A DNA stretch of 14,455 nucleotides, taken from contig PTJW01000014.1 of assembly GCA_002937495.1 (NCBI GenBank), positions 1 to 14,455 of the forward strand, written 5' to 3'. The translations under genes were made by a program, and so were the position numbers. Positions 1-7,206 of the stretch are shown here, in pieces. Origin of the DNA: Pseudomonadota bacterium. GTDB lineage: Bacteria > Pseudomonadota > Alphaproteobacteria > UBA1280 > UBA12223. Position 1 is the first letter of the stretch, and the number at the start of each line of letters is the position of its first letter. Under the pieces are notes generated by a model. It was not told the origin of the DNA. It saw nothing but the letters and a program-made list of their open reading frames with translations, and did not search any database.

Positions 1-98
1 CACTAGATTATAAAACAGGTAAAATGAGAATATATAAAACTTCACCATCTTGTTATATTTATATTTTAGGCGATATGGTTGCAGAGCCAACATCATAA
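1..98 (+). CDS. C-terminal end of an unidentified protein (5' end outside the window)
   Basis: An open frame runs in from the left edge (complete codons from base 3) and ends with TAA at 96-98, giving 31 residues that end in GDMVAEPTS. It has a Tyr/Ile-rich stretch (SCYIYI) and no motif I can recognise. It is plus-strand and convergent with the smr operon, and the hairpin terminator at 101-128 begins two bases after its stop codon, which supports it being a real gene end. Too little is present to name a family. Confidence 0.5.
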   Translation, partial: LDYKTGKMRIYKTSPSCYIYILGDMVAEPTS

Positions 99-100
99 TA

Positions 101-128
101 AAAAACAGCGTTTATTAACGCTGTTTTT
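101..128. terminator. Bidirectional intrinsic terminator spanning the smr stop codon
   Basis: A perfect 12-bp inverted repeat (101-112 and 117-128) with a 4-base TATT loop has a GC-containing core (CAGCG/CGCTG) flanked by A5 on one side and T5 on the other. It can therefore terminate transcription in both directions: the unidentified gene ending at 98 and the minus-strand operon ending at 115. The smr stop codon (115-117) and its last codons lie inside the hairpin. Confidence 0.85.
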
Positions 129-696
129 CTATTCTTCTTAATAGTACATACATTGCACCTGTGCCACCGTGTTTAGGTAGGGCAGATGTAAATGATAATA
201 CACAATCTAGATTTTCTAACCAGTAAGGTATTTGTTGTTTAATTTGCCCGATGTTTGATTCGGTATTTGTACCTTTACCATGGATAACTAAAACGCATTT
301 TAAGCCCATTTGTTGGCTTGTTTGTAAAAAGTATACTAATGAGTCTTTTGCTTGCTTTAAAAGCATACCATGAAGGTCTATTCTGTCTTGATAACGAATA
401 TCGCCATTCTTTAATTTAAGTTGTAGTTTTTTATCTACAGATTTTCTAGCAGACTTAATATCATCTTGAGAGTGAGAGGCGTGTTTTGTTCTAAAGTCAG
501 ACTCTAAAAATTTGTCTTTTTCAAGCATGGTTGCAGTATATGCAATTTCACTTTCATGTTTTAACTTTGAAAAATGCATATCATTAGTGTAGAAAAACTC
601 GCTTTTTTCTACATGCGAGTTTTTCTGTTTTATTTTTTTTACATCTTGGGTAGCATCTAGCCAGGCCTGGATGTCTTTTTTATTAAGCTTAGTCAT
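115..696 (-). CDS. Smr-domain protein (MutS2 C-terminal-like putative endonuclease)
   Basis: The 193-residue protein has a charged, probably flexible N-terminal half (about 1-100) and a C-terminal Smr domain (about 104-189). Signature motifs are visible: DLHG at 107-110, IHGKG at 138-142, and HGGTGAMYVLLRR at 176-188, matching the family's LDLHG, HGKG and GGxGxxYVxL patterns. Stand-alone Smr proteins are known or proposed RNA/DNA endonucleases; in some bacteria they rescue collided ribosomes, and which role applies here is not visible. The ATG overlaps the end of hemY by 8 nt (ATGACTAA), so translation is probably coupled to hemY, and the gene is last in a three-gene operon. Its stop codon is buried in the terminator hairpin. 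The family call is firm; the cellular role is not. Confidence 0.9.
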   Translation of the reverse strand: MTKLNKKDIQAWLDATQDVKKIKQKNSHVEKSEFFYTNDMHFSKLKHESEIAYTATMLEKDKFLESDFRTKHASHSQDDIKSARKSVDKKLQLKLKNGDIRYQDRIDLHGMLLKQAKDSLVYFLQTSQQMGLKCVLVIHGKGTNTESNIGQIKQQIPYWLENLDCVLSFTSALPKHGGTGAMYVLLRRIEKQR

Positions 697-1942
697 TATT
701 TAATAAAAGGCTATCATTAACTGTTTCTTGTCCTAAGCCTGTAGTTTCAGACTCTTCAACTTGTAGGCAGTTTTCTTGCCATAGTTTGTATTCTTTAATT
801 AAATCGTGTCTTTCTAAGTATGGTAAGTTATTTGCTAACTCTAGTACTCTAATAGACTGAAGGTTATCACCGTTAGATTTATAGATATTACCTAAAGCAA
901 GTAAAGTTTCTTTAGTTTTATCGTTATTTTCTAAAAATGCAATAGCTTCATCGTATTTTTCTTGTAGTAAGTAGCTTTGTGCTTTTGCAAGTTGGCAGCC
1001 AGCCGCTTTTGAATTAATTTTTGCAAATTTATCTAGCCATTTAATTTGATCTACAGTTTCTAGTTTTGTAACAACAGATTTAAATATATCATACACAGCA
1101 AGTGCATGGTGATAGCTTTTAGCTAATGAAATTAATAGTTTTAAAGCTTTTTCTGCTTGTTCTGTTTGTACAAAAACTAATGCAGAGTGTTCAGCTAATT
1201 TAATAAAGTTAGCTTGAGATTTTAAACCAGTTTCTGAAAGTTTTAATGCCTCTAGTGCATCATCTTCATTTAATGCTAGTTCATAATGAATAAATGCATT
1301 TTCTAAGTTGAATTGCTCTTTAGAAATAATTTTTTGCTTTTTCATTTGTTTTAAAATATTTAAAGCAGCCTCAAACTCAGCTAAAGCAAGTAAAGTAGTG
1401 TATTGCTTTTGTTTAGCCCAAACAGAGTCAGGGTGTTGTTTTAAAATATTATCAATAATTTTTAAAGCTTTGTCATTGTCATATTGGTTAACAAAATCAT
1501 CAATTTTTGTTTTTGCCATTCTTACATCAACAATGTCATTTGTTAAATCATTTTTAGATTTAATATTTAGCATTTCATCAAACACAGGATATTCAGGAAT
1601 AACCTTTTGGTTTTTCTTAGCTAGTTTAATTGCTTTTGCTTTATTACCTAAGCTTATGTTTAGGGCAACTTCTTTTAAGCCTTCAAGACCAGAACGAAGC
1701 TTTTTATTTTCTGCTCTGTATTTAATAAAGCTTGGTAAAACACCAGCAAGTGTTAGTAGGTGCATCATTACTTGTACCATTAATATAAATGCTAAAATAA
1801 ATACAATAGCAAACATAATGTTAACTTCAATATAATAACCAAACCAACTGATTGTTAATTCACCAGGAGACTGAACACCTTGCACAAAGCAAAATGCTAA
1901 AACAAATAATAATGCAAAGTAAAATATTGTTTTAGTAATCAT
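689..1942 (-). CDS. hemY: HemY-type inner-membrane TPR protein
   Basis: The 417-residue protein has two N-terminal transmembrane segments (about 4-21 and 40-62) joined by a short periplasmic loop with the HemY_N-like pattern PGELTISWFGYYIEV. A long, mostly helical cytosolic region with TPR-like repeats follows (for example around 150-215 and 325-375). Despite the name, this HemY is the proteobacterial membrane TPR protein linked to the haem operon, not protoporphyrinogen oxidase; its role as a scaffold or haem-flux factor is not settled. Its ATG overlaps the end of the mitofilin-like gene by 11 nt and its end overlaps smr by 8 nt, so the three are probably one translationally coupled operon. 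hemC and hemD, often upstream in Alphaproteobacteria, are absent here. Confidence 0.85.
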   Translation of the reverse strand: MITKTIFYFALLFVLAFCFVQGVQSPGELTISWFGYYIEVNIMFAIVFILAFILMVQVMMHLLTLAGVLPSFIKYRAENKKLRSGLEGLKEVALNISLGNKAKAIKLAKKNQKVIPEYPVFDEMLNIKSKNDLTNDIVDVRMAKTKIDDFVNQYDNDKALKIIDNILKQHPDSVWAKQKQYTTLLALAEFEAALNILKQMKKQKIISKEQFNLENAFIHYELALNEDDALEALKLSETGLKSQANFIKLAEHSALVFVQTEQAEKALKLLISLAKSYHHALAVYDIFKSVVTKLETVDQIKWLDKFAKINSKAAGCQLAKAQSYLLQEKYDEAIAFLENNDKTKETLLALGNIYKSNGDNLQSIRVLELANNLPYLERHDLIKEYKLWQENCLQVEESETTGLGQETVNDSLLLNND

Positions 1943-3020
1943 AGTTATATCCTTCGATAAATGCTCCTAAAGTAGCTTGAAGAGCCTGTTGTTGTTTAAG
2001 ATAGTTATTAAATAGGTTTGTGAAGTTTACAAAGTCTTCGCCACCTAGTGTTTTTAATTGCTCATCTTCTAAAAGCTTAGTAACTGTAACAAAGTCACCA
2101 AAAATAATTGATTTTTCAATTTCATCAATAGATTTATTCCAGTATTCTTGCTCAGCTGTTACTTCATCTTGTTTTCTGATAATGATGAATGATTGTAAGA
2201 ATGCTTTAATTTTTTCAGCAATTGATGCATCTTTAGCAACTTGCTTTTCTTCAATATGAGTATTTTCAAGTTCAATAGTTTCTAATTTTTGAGCATAAAA
2301 TACTAAAGCATGAGGTGTAATAATAGCTTCTTGTTTTGTAATTTCTAGTAGGTTCTGTAATTTAGCTGAAACTTTTTCATCTTTAGCAACTTTACTTGCA
2401 AAGTTATGAATGTTTTCAATGGCGATATTTTGGTTACCACCAACTTTAAAGGCATTGTCTAGTAAAACTAATTGTTGAGCTAAAAAGATTTTTGACATAT
2501 TACCAATATTGCCATTTAAAGATTCTAGCTTTTTAACCTTTTCTTCAATTGTAGCAATAGCTTGTGGGTTTGCAGACGCTTTAACTTTTTCAAGCTCTGC
2601 TTTAAGCTGGTTTTGTGCTAATTCAATTTTTGTAAGATTTGCAATTACTGCCTCAACATCATGTGATGTTGTTGTAGGTTCAACTACTTTAACTTTAGTT
2701 TCAGCAGCTAGTGGTTTATCAGTTGCTTTATCTAGCTCAGTTGCGTAGTTTTCTTTTTCATCAAATACTTTAATTTCAATAGCAGGCTTTTTGCTTAGCT
2801 CTGTTCTTGCTATAACAGGCGTGTTAATTTGAGTTTCTTCTAAAATAGAAACATTGTTTTGTTGTTTTAATAAAATAAAGCCTGAAACTACAGTAGTTGT
2901 TAATAAAATAGCAGCAATAGCTAGTTTTTTATTTCTAGCTGAAAGAGTAAATGTCTTATTTGTATTTTCTGCTTTTGTAGTTGTAGTTTTTTTTGTTTGC
3001 TTTGTAGCTGTTTTTGTCAT
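1932..3020 (-). CDS. Mitofilin-like inner-membrane protein (bacterial Mic60 relative)
   Basis: The 362-residue protein has a Lys/Thr-rich cytosolic N-terminus (1-30), one transmembrane helix (about 33-51, with small and aliphatic residues), a variable periplasmic stretch, a predicted coiled coil (about 120-175, rich in Leu/Lys/Glu heptads) and a helical C-terminal region (about 285-350). This is the architecture of alphaproteobacterial mitofilin-domain proteins, homologues of mitochondrial Mic60, which shape inner membranes and contact outer-membrane proteins. The position directly upstream of hemY is characteristic of that family. The ATG at 3020 is preceded by AAGGA with about 8 bases of spacing. 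The sequence is low in recognisable motifs, as usual for the family, so the call rests on architecture plus synteny. Confidence 0.8.
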   Translation of the reverse strand: MTKTATKQTKKTTTTKAENTNKTFTLSARNKKLAIAAILLTTTVVSGFILLKQQNNVSILEETQINTPVIARTELSKKPAIEIKVFDEKENYATELDKATDKPLAAETKVKVVEPTTTSHDVEAVIANLTKIELAQNQLKAELEKVKASANPQAIATIEEKVKKLESLNGNIGNMSKIFLAQQLVLLDNAFKVGGNQNIAIENIHNFASKVAKDEKVSAKLQNLLEITKQEAIITPHALVFYAQKLETIELENTHIEEKQVAKDASIAEKIKAFLQSFIIIRKQDEVTAEQEYWNKSIDEIEKSIIFGDFVTVTKLLEDEQLKTLGGEDFVNFTNLFNNYLKQQQALQATLGAFIEGYNYDY

Positions 3021-3041
3021 GATTAAAATCCTTAAGTAAGA

Positions 3042-3100
3042 TTTATATTTGTCTAATTTTTACCCGGTTATTATTATATAATATTTTGGACAAATATAAA
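3042..3100 (-). promoter_or_regulatory. Promoter of the mitofilin-hemY-smr operon inside a 12-bp inverted repeat
   Basis: On the minus strand a consensus TATAAT lies at 3073-3078, with a weak TTTATA as possible -35 about 16 bases upstream. A perfect inverted repeat flanks the -10: TTTATATTTGTC at 3042-3053 and GACAAATATAAA at 3089-3100, with 35 bases between the arms. One arm overlaps the likely -35 region and the other lies in the leader. No T-run follows, so a classic terminator for the upstream gene is unlikely. An operator pair or mRNA structure is possible. Confidence 0.45.
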
Positions 3101-3104
3101 AGCT

Positions 3105-3416
3105 TTAAAGGTATTTTTTAATCACTAAATAGATAAAGCTAGGCATGCATAGTAAAAAGATAGTAGTACCAAAAATAGCATAAGTTTGCCAGTTTAGGTA
3201 TGTTGCCATTGGTTTTACTTGTGTTGCGTAGTCTAAAAAGTATGATAGTACAAAAATAACAGAAGTTCTAATTGCAAAACAGATTTTTGTGTTTTTGATA
3301 AGTTTTTCAAGAATTAAAAACTTAGAATTTAATACAAGACTAGCATTTAACCATAAAGAGCTAAATGCTAGAAATGCATAAGTAATATGAATGTTGTATT
3401 CAATATAAAAGTCCAT
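3105..3416 (-). CDS. Small three-TM membrane protein, unidentified
   Basis: The 103-residue protein has three hydrophobic segments (about 10-29, 45-62 and 78-97), which makes it a small integral inner-membrane protein. There is no recognisable motif. The start codon lies three bases downstream of the preceding lipoprotein gene's stop codon, so it is probably the last gene of the FAD oxidoreductase-lipoprotein operon. Its stop codon sits only a few bases from the inverted repeat at 3042-3100. No function can be proposed from sequence. Confidence 0.7.
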   Translation of the reverse strand: MDFYIEYNIHITYAFLAFSSLWLNASLVLNSKFLILEKLIKNTKICFAIRTSVIFVLSYFLDYATQVKPMATYLNWQTYAIFGTTIFLLCMPSFIYLVIKKYL

Positions 3417-3419
3417 AAA

Positions 3420-4007
3420 TTAGTCTCTATCTAATTTAACAGTTTGAACTCTTGTTGTGTAAATAGAAACACCTGAACTCATTGTGAATTGTAGTTCATC
3501 AGCTTCTGTTAGTTTTTCAAAAATTAAGAAACCTTTTTGTATTTGGTTTGGCTGTAAAGCAAAGTCTGCTAATACTTTGTTATTTAGGTTATAATCAAAG
3601 TTATTATCTTCCATTTCTGTTTTTCTAAATGGATTCATGTATTCTTTTTTGCTTGTAAAGTCTAGCTCTTTAGTTTCAATAAAGTTAACTAATTTAGCCT
3701 TTGGTTTAATTTTACCAGACTCATCGTTGCTAATTAAAGCATTTTCAAAGCTAAAGAATGATGCATCAGCGCTAATGTTTTCAGCTTGTAAAAATACAAT
3801 TGTGAATCTTCTAGCTTGAGGGCCAAACTGTTCAATTGCTTTGTCGTTTTCTAAAACTTTTGCGTATACTACATTTTTAAATGCTAGCTCTGCTGTTGGT
3901 TTTGACTGTAGGTCATCTTTAACTACCATGTCATTTAAATAGTAGTTTTCATAATTTGCACATGATGTTACAGCAAGTAATAGTGATGCTAAAAATAATT
4001 TCTTCAT
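3420..4007 (-). CDS. Putative lipoprotein, unidentified (195 aa)
   Basis: The N-terminus is a lipoprotein signal peptide: MKKL, a short hydrophobic core, and the lipobox VTSC with Cys16 as lipidation site. The residue after Cys is Ala, so outer-membrane sorting is likely by the usual rule. The mature part (about 180 residues) looks globular with alternating beta-like hydrophobic stretches (RRFTIVFLQAEN at about 66-77, KGFLIFEKL near 160); I do not recognise the family. It starts 15 bases after the preceding lipoprotein gene, and the two signal peptides are near-identical in pattern (MKKL-LAS-L-LAV-SC). They may be exported together, but nothing shows that they interact. Confidence 0.75.
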   Translation of the reverse strand: MKKLFLASLLLAVTSCANYENYYLNDMVVKDDLQSKPTAELAFKNVVYAKVLENDKAIEQFGPQARRFTIVFLQAENISADASFFSFENALISNDESGKIKPKAKLVNFIETKELDFTSKKEYMNPFRKTEMEDNNFDYNLNNKVLADFALQPNQIQKGFLIFEKLTEADELQFTMSSGVSIYTTRVQTVKLDRD

Positions 4008-4022
4008 TTTATTCTACCCTTT

Positions 4023-5165
4023 TTATTGTGCTGTTACTTCAGCTGGAGTTGTTTCAATAGCTTGTGTTGCAGGAACTTCAGCTTCTACAGATTCAATAGT
4101 TTCTTGAATAGGAGCTTGTGCAGCATCGTTAGTTTCTACAGCTGTTTCAACTTCTACTTCTGTTGCGTTAGTTTCAATTGTAGATTCAGCTGCTTGTGTT
4201 GTAGGTTGTTCTACAATTTCTTCAACTTGTTCTACTTGCTCTTGAATTGGCTGCTCAGTTGCTTGCTCAGCAGGTATAGTTTCTGCAGTATTTTCTTGAA
4301 CTTCTTGCTGTACAGAAGCTTCTTGAACTTGTTGTTCTGCTAGTGGTTTTTCTTCAGTAAGTGCTTGCTCTGTAGGCTGTTCTTGAGCAACAGGTTGCTC
4401 TTCAGCTACTTTATTTTCAGTTTGTTGTGCCTGAGCTTGCGCTTTTTCTTCTTGAACTCTCTTAAATTCTTTTTCAACTTCCATTGCTATATCTTTAGCA
4501 ACTTTAGCTTCGTTTTTATAATCACCAGCTAATAATGACTTACCAGTTAAGATAAACTCATTTCTTGCTGCTGTTACATTGGCTTTAATATTGTTAACTG
4601 CAAGTTCATTAATTGTTCTGTAAATATTTTCATCTAAGCGAACAACTTTATCAGATGATGTGTCTTGAGTTGTTAAGAAAATCACAGTTTCAGAATCTGT
4701 TAAGATTAATTTATATGTAATGTTTGTAAATACTTTTAAGTTTACAAAATCAGATGCATCAAGATCAGATAGTTTTCTAACATTTGCATTAAATTTGTTA
4801 ACTTGTACTAAAAAGATAGCATCTTTACCAGTAGTTCTTCTAATATTTTGAATTTGGCTTGAAGAAGGGTTAAAGTCAACTGGAGTTTCAATAATAGCAG
4901 CAGTATTAAATGCACTAGATGAGCGAATTTCTTCAAAAAATACATTAGTTAATGACTCAATAACTGGCTTATCAAAGTAATCGTCGTTACCCATAACGAA
5001 CTTTGAAATTCTGGCGTCAGACACCTTTGGAACAGCTAGGTTAAACTGATATGTTGAACTTGCTGTTTTAGGGAAAATTTTATATTCAAGGCTAGCTTTT
5101 TCAATTGGTTTTGATGAGCAGCTAGCAACTGCTAAAGCAAGAGATGCTAAAAGTAGTTTTTTCAT
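4023..5165 (-). CDS. Putative lipoprotein with long Gln/Glu-rich C-terminal tail
   Basis: The 380-residue protein has a lipoprotein signal with lipobox VASC (Cys16, Ser at +2, predicting outer-membrane sorting), then a globular domain at about 25-235 and a low-complexity tail at about 239-380 made almost only of Gln, Glu, Ala, Thr, Val and Pro. The globular domain contains PVIESLTNVFFEEI and a segment KDAIFLVQVNKF, loosely reminiscent of envelope lipoproteins of the CsgG/LpoB-like type, but I cannot assign a family. The tail would be strongly acidic and extended, perhaps spanning periplasm or binding cell wall. The ATG shares one base with the stop codon of the upstream oxidoreductase gene (TAATG), implying translational coupling. 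Confidence 0.75.
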   Translation of the reverse strand: MKKLLLASLALAVASCSSKPIEKASLEYKIFPKTASSTYQFNLAVPKVSDARISKFVMGNDDYFDKPVIESLTNVFFEEIRSSSAFNTAAIIETPVDFNPSSSQIQNIRRTTGKDAIFLVQVNKFNANVRKLSDLDASDFVNLKVFTNITYKLILTDSETVIFLTTQDTSSDKVVRLDENIYRTINELAVNNIKANVTAARNEFILTGKSLLAGDYKNEAKVAKDIAMEVEKEFKRVQEEKAQAQAQQTENKVAEEQPVAQEQPTEQALTEEKPLAEQQVQEASVQQEVQENTAETIPAEQATEQPIQEQVEQVEEIVEQPTTQAAESTIETNATEVEVETAVETNDAAQAPIQETIESVEAEVPATQAIETTPAEVTAQ

Positions 5166-6310
5166 TAATCTTTACTTCCTGGTAGTTTAAGTTTGTTTAC
5201 TCTAAATGGTGTTAAATCAATAAGTAGTTCATCGTTTACAATTAAAGAACTGATGATTTCAGCTGTAAATGGAGCTGTACAAATACCAATTTTACCATGA
5301 CCAACCGCAACAAATAGGTTTTCTGCTTCATTGCATTTACCTAAAAGTGGTGAACCAAGATAACTGTGTGGTCTGTGCCCGGCCCAAGCACGAACAATAT
5401 CTTTTTCGCTAATTTCAGGTAGAATTCTTTGTCCACCTTTCATTAACATTTTGATTGATTTTTCTTTTACATCTTCGCTAAAGTCAGGTTTTCTTGAAGA
5501 AGTTGAACCAATAAATGTTGTACCGTCTTTTTTGCATAATGCATAAAAACCAGCCATTTTTACTAGTCTGTCAAATTTTCTTTCTTCAAGTTTAAGCTCT
5601 AAAGCTTCACCTTTTTGCGATTGAATTTCTTTAAGGTTGTCAATTACATGGCTAAACTTAGCTGAGTATGCCCCTGTAGCAATTAAAACTTTTTCTGAAA
5701 GTATTTCACCTTGACCTGTGATAACGCCTTTAACTTTACCATTTTGAATGATAATATCGTTTACAGAAGTGTTTTCTTTAATTTCTACACCTAGTTTTTC
5801 GCATGCAGTTTTTAATGCAAGAACTAATTTTTCAGTAGATAGGTTAGCTGTCATTCTTGAATACATACAGCCAAACTTTGCTTCTTTTAAGTTAGGTTCA
5901 AGTTCTTTAGCTTGTTCAAAAGTTAAAAGTTCAAAAGCATTTTCGCCATTAACTTTTTTATCAAGTTCGTTTGATCTTTCAACAGCTTTTTTTGCTTTTT
6001 CAAGCTGCTTTTCAGAATGTAGAATTTGGATGTGGCCTAATTTTTCAAATTCAATATCTACCCCAGAAAAATCCACAAGCTCTTTAGCAAAATCTTCGTA
6101 CATTTCTAAGCTTGTTCTTTGTAAAATAGCAGTTGGCTTTTCAATTGTTGGAACATAAGGCATTAATACACCTAATGAAGCAGTAGTTGCCCTTGCACCG
6201 CAAGCGCCTTCTTCAAGTATAGTAATATTTTTTAAACCTTTTTGTGCCATTTTATAAGCGCAAGCTAAACCAACAACTCCACCACCAATAACTATAATTG
6301 ACTTTTCCAT
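5165..6310 (-). CDS. FAD-dependent amine oxidoreductase, DAO family (ThiO/DadA-like)
   Basis: The 381-residue protein begins with a Rossmann FAD-binding motif (GGGVVG at 9-14) and an acidic ribose-binding end of beta-2 (ILEE at 31-34). ATTASLG at 41-47 matches the family's substrate/FAD loop, ATGAYS at 211-216 is the second FAD motif, RAWAGHRP at 307-314 is the family arginine motif, and GHGKIGICTAP at 337-347 is the C-terminal FAD motif. The length fits glycine oxidase ThiO or a small D-amino-acid dehydrogenase, which oxidatively deaminate amino acids; the substrate cannot be read from sequence, and no thiamine gene is nearby. It heads a minus-strand operon with two lipoproteins and a small membrane protein. 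The start codon follows AAAGGA. Confidence 0.85.
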   Translation of the reverse strand: MEKSIIVIGGGVVGLACAYKMAQKGLKNITILEEGACGARATTASLGVLMPYVPTIEKPTAILQRTSLEMYEDFAKELVDFSGVDIEFEKLGHIQILHSEKQLEKAKKAVERSNELDKKVNGENAFELLTFEQAKELEPNLKEAKFGCMYSRMTANLSTEKLVLALKTACEKLGVEIKENTSVNDIIIQNGKVKGVITGQGEILSEKVLIATGAYSAKFSHVIDNLKEIQSQKGEALELKLEERKFDRLVKMAGFYALCKKDGTTFIGSTSSRKPDFSEDVKEKSIKMLMKGGQRILPEISEKDIVRAWAGHRPHSYLGSPLLGKCNEAENLFVAVGHGKIGICTAPFTAEIISSLIVNDELLIDLTPFRVNKLKLPGSKD

Positions 6311-6349
6311 ATTTATCCTTTACATTAAAAATTAACCAAATTACTTTGT

Positions 6350-6378
6350 AATATACCAAATAAAGTTAGGATAGTAAA
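6350..6378 (-). promoter_or_regulatory. Candidate promoter for the oxidoreductase-lipoprotein operon
   Basis: On the minus strand TTTACT (6373-6378) and TATATT (6350-6355) are separated by 17 bases and match the sigma-70 consensus at 4 and 5 of 6 positions. The promoter would give a leader of about 30 nt. Its -35 overlaps the start codon of the divergent rsmE, so the two 5' ends share a 67-bp intergenic region. No equally clear promoter for rsmE was found. Confidence 0.4.
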
Positions 6379-7085
6379 TGTTGAAAAACAAAAAAGATTT
6401 AAAAAATATATACATTGATGTAAAACTGCAACTAAATGATATTATTTACTTAGAAAAAGAAGTTCAGAACCGCTTAAAAAAAGTAATGAGATTTAAAAAA
6501 GGCTGGCAGTTTGCTGTATTTAATGGCATTGATGGTTTATTTTTAGCACAAGTTGAAGATTCAGACTGTAGTGAAATTAAATTAATTGAAAAACTACAAG
6601 AGCAACCAGTTAAAACATCTAGTGTGTTATTTTTACCAATTTTGAAAAAAGAGGCTTTATCAAATGCTGTTCGTCAAGCAGTAGAATTAGGCATTGATAT
6701 TATCCAACCAGTGATGACACAACACACTGTAGAAAAAGACTTTAAATTTGACAGATACAATACAATTGCAGTTGGTGCTGCAGAACAATCTGAAAGGTTA
6801 ACTTTAGTTCAGATTAATGAGATGGTGGACTTGAAAGAAGCTATTGAAAGCTTTGCAAATAAAGTGTTTTGGGCATGTGAGAGACTTGATAAAATTCCAG
6901 CAGAAAAAATTACATTTACAGAAAGTGACGGTGTATTAATTGGCCCTGAAGGAGGCTTTTCAGATGATGAAAAACAATACCTATTTGATACTGAAAAAGT
7001 AGTGCCTCAAACATTAGGAAATAGTATTTTAAAAGCAGATACTGCAGTGGTGTGTTCAATCTTTAAATTTAAGATGTTAACATAA
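6378..7085 (+). CDS. rsmE: 16S rRNA (uracil1498-N3)-methyltransferase RsmE
   Basis: The 235-residue protein has the length and layout of RsmE: a small N-terminal PUA-like RNA-binding part (about 10-75, including NRLKKVMRFKKG), then a SPOUT (alpha/beta-knot) methyltransferase domain. Knot motifs are visible: AAEQSER at 134-140, GPEGGFSDDE at 189-198, and LGNSILKADTA at 213-223. RsmE methylates U1498 of 16S rRNA in the assembled 30S subunit using S-adenosylmethionine. The last motif departs from the usual LGxRILRxETA (Arg to Ser, Arg to Lys, Glu to Asp), so activity may be altered, although all other signatures are kept. An AGGA lies about 7 bases before the ATG. No clear terminator follows. 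Confidence 0.9.
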   Translation: MLKNKKDLKNIYIDVKLQLNDIIYLEKEVQNRLKKVMRFKKGWQFAVFNGIDGLFLAQVEDSDCSEIKLIEKLQEQPVKTSSVLFLPILKKEALSNAVRQAVELGIDIIQPVMTQHTVEKDFKFDRYNTIAVGAAEQSERLTLVQINEMVDLKEAIESFANKVFWACERLDKIPAEKITFTESDGVLIGPEGGFSDDEKQYLFDTEKVVPQTLGNSILKADTAVVCSIFKFKMLT

Positions 7086-7131
7086 ATATCACAATGCTTA
7101 AGTAATGTTGCAACAAGTTGTTTAAAATGTT

Positions 7132-7160
7132 TTGAATTCTTATCTTGATACATATATCAT
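7132..7160 (+). promoter_or_regulatory. Candidate promoter of the diguanylate cyclase-pseudopilin operon
   Basis: TTGAAT (7132-7137) and TATCAT (7155-7160) are separated by 17 bases and match the -35 and -10 consensus at 4 and 5 of 6. An imperfect operator-like dyad, TGATA-N4-TATCA (7146-7159), overlaps the -10. The likely leader is about 40 nt, ending in AAGGG before the ATG at 7207. Confidence 0.45.
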
Positions 7161-7206
7161 AAGTATTATGAGTTATTGTAAAATAAAAACAATAAGGGTT
7201 TAATAT

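Noticed and set aside
1308..1835. Plus-strand 175-codon open frame opposite hemY
   Set aside because: It is a shadow of hemY, rich in Phe, Ser and Cys as expected from the reverse of Lys/Glu-rich coding sequence. The minus-strand frame has clear domain features and coupled neighbours.
4026..4343. Plus-strand Cys/Phe/Ser-rich open frame opposite the lipoprotein tail
   Set aside because: It is the antisense of the Gln/Glu repeat-like tail; its composition is an artefact and it lacks a start context.
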